In this document: positions 5,939 to 6,182 of the stretch, one piece after another | Layout of the letters: every line of letters begins with the position of its first letter | How positions within the stretch are numbered: the first letter of the stretch is position 1 | Source of the DNA: JBDNIO01 sp041688215 | GTDB taxonomy: Bacteria; Pseudomonadota; Gammaproteobacteria; Nevskiales; Salinisphaeraceae | Assembly: GCA_041688215.1 (NCBI GenBank) | Contig: JBDNIO010000044.1 | Span: 1 to 6,182, forward strand | Reading direction: 5' to 3' | DNA length: 6,182 bases | Made by a program: the position numbers and the translations under genes | Notes under the pieces: model-generated | What the model was told of the DNA's origin: nothing | Seen by the model: only the letters and a program-made list of their open reading frames with translations | Database searches by the model: none

Positions 5939-6150
5939 ATTGATCTGAGCGATATCAAAACTTGACGGCCTAAAAGAAGAACTGGCTTACCTCAAGTTGT
6001 GGCTCGGGATAATGGTTGTAACCGGCGTTAGTTTAATCGCCTGGCTCTTGACGAATATCCGGTCCGCTTGGTGGTTATTGCTTGTAAGCGGTTTTGTTGG
6101 CTTGTTCCGTGCCTATCCGGTTCATTGCCAAATGGATGGAGCGATGCTAA
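5939..6150 (+). pseudogene. Probable decayed gene for a small two-helix membrane protein (about 70 residues)
   Basis: Three frames read in turn give a coherent small protein. IDLSDIK runs from 5939 to 5959; skipping one base (A5960) leads to LDGLKEELAYLKLWLGIMVV and a first membrane helix (about 5961-6050); a second one-base skip near 6090 leads to VLLACSVPIRFIAKWMERC and TAA at 6148-6150. The block LKEELAYLKLWLGIMVVT is typical of a family of about 70-residue uncharacterised membrane proteins with two helices, as I recall it. The expected start codon is ATT (5939-5941) rather than ATG, preceded by AAAGAA, a poor Shine-Dalgarno. An in-frame ATG at 5915 lacks a ribosome site. The middle frame also stays open to the window end, but its tail after 6090 loses hydrophobic character. 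Function unknown. Real decay and sequencing error in the A4 and T4 runs are both possible. Confidence 0.5.
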
Positions 6151-6182
6151 ATTGGTCCAATGGACGCACGCGGCTTCCCGAC

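Noticed and set aside
5275..5958. 227-codon minus-strand open frame opposite the RIO kinase and terminator
   Set aside because: It is antisense to a well-supported gene, crosses a terminator stem and shows low-complexity Ser/Arg content with no recognisable domain.
5687..5965. 92-codon plus-strand open frame across the terminator
   Set aside because: It reads through the terminator and the repeat-like segment; only its last seven or eight codons look like real coding sequence, and these are assigned to the pseudogene.
5957..5965. Programmed frameshift at the AAAA run in the small membrane gene
   Set aside because: No canonical slippery heptamer or known +1 signal is present, and a second break plus a non-ATG start favour decay or sequence error.

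Overview
The window looks like part of a gammaproteobacterial chromosome, probably from a marine or hydrocarbon-associated lineage. This is an inference from gene content: a CYP153-type alkane hydroxylase with its own ferredoxin and AraC-type regulator sits beside a DbpA-type RNA helicase and a bacterial RIO kinase. No phylogeny was run and I do not name a genus.

Layout. Positions 1-1756 (minus strand) hold an alkane-oxidation operon: a putidaredoxin-type [2Fe-2S] ferredoxin (1433-1756) followed by a cytochrome P450 of the CYP153 family (1-1358, running off the left edge with only the last few residues missing). Divergent from it, an AraC-family regulator lies at 1979-3037. The 222-bp gap between them (1757-1978) carries several symmetric or repeated elements and a plausible ferredoxin promoter, so it is probably the control region where the regulator acts. 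In such systems the regulator switches on the operon in the presence of alkanes or their products. The ferredoxin then passes electrons from a reductase (not in the window) to the P450, which hydroxylates the terminal carbon.

The regulator converges with dbpA (3130-4503, minus). The gap between them (3038-3129) holds an imperfect hairpin of REP-like character. dbpA encodes an ATP-dependent RNA helicase of 23S rRNA/50S assembly. Divergent from it is a RIO1-type serine kinase gene (best start 4781, end 5647), followed by a small hairpin and a strong extended rho-independent terminator (5737-5791). Two diverged copies of a short repeat in opposite orientation flank the kinase gene.

The right end (5792-6182) contains a second REP-like sequence and what appears to be a decayed small two-helix membrane protein gene. 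It lacks an ATG in the expected place and has two apparent +1 frame breaks. The most interesting features are the divergent control region of the CYP153 operon, the scattered repeat-like hairpins between genes, and the broken small membrane gene. I see no evidence for a wholly new system here; the protein-coding genes belong to known families. There is no CRISPR array, rRNA, tRNA or intact transposase gene that I can support.
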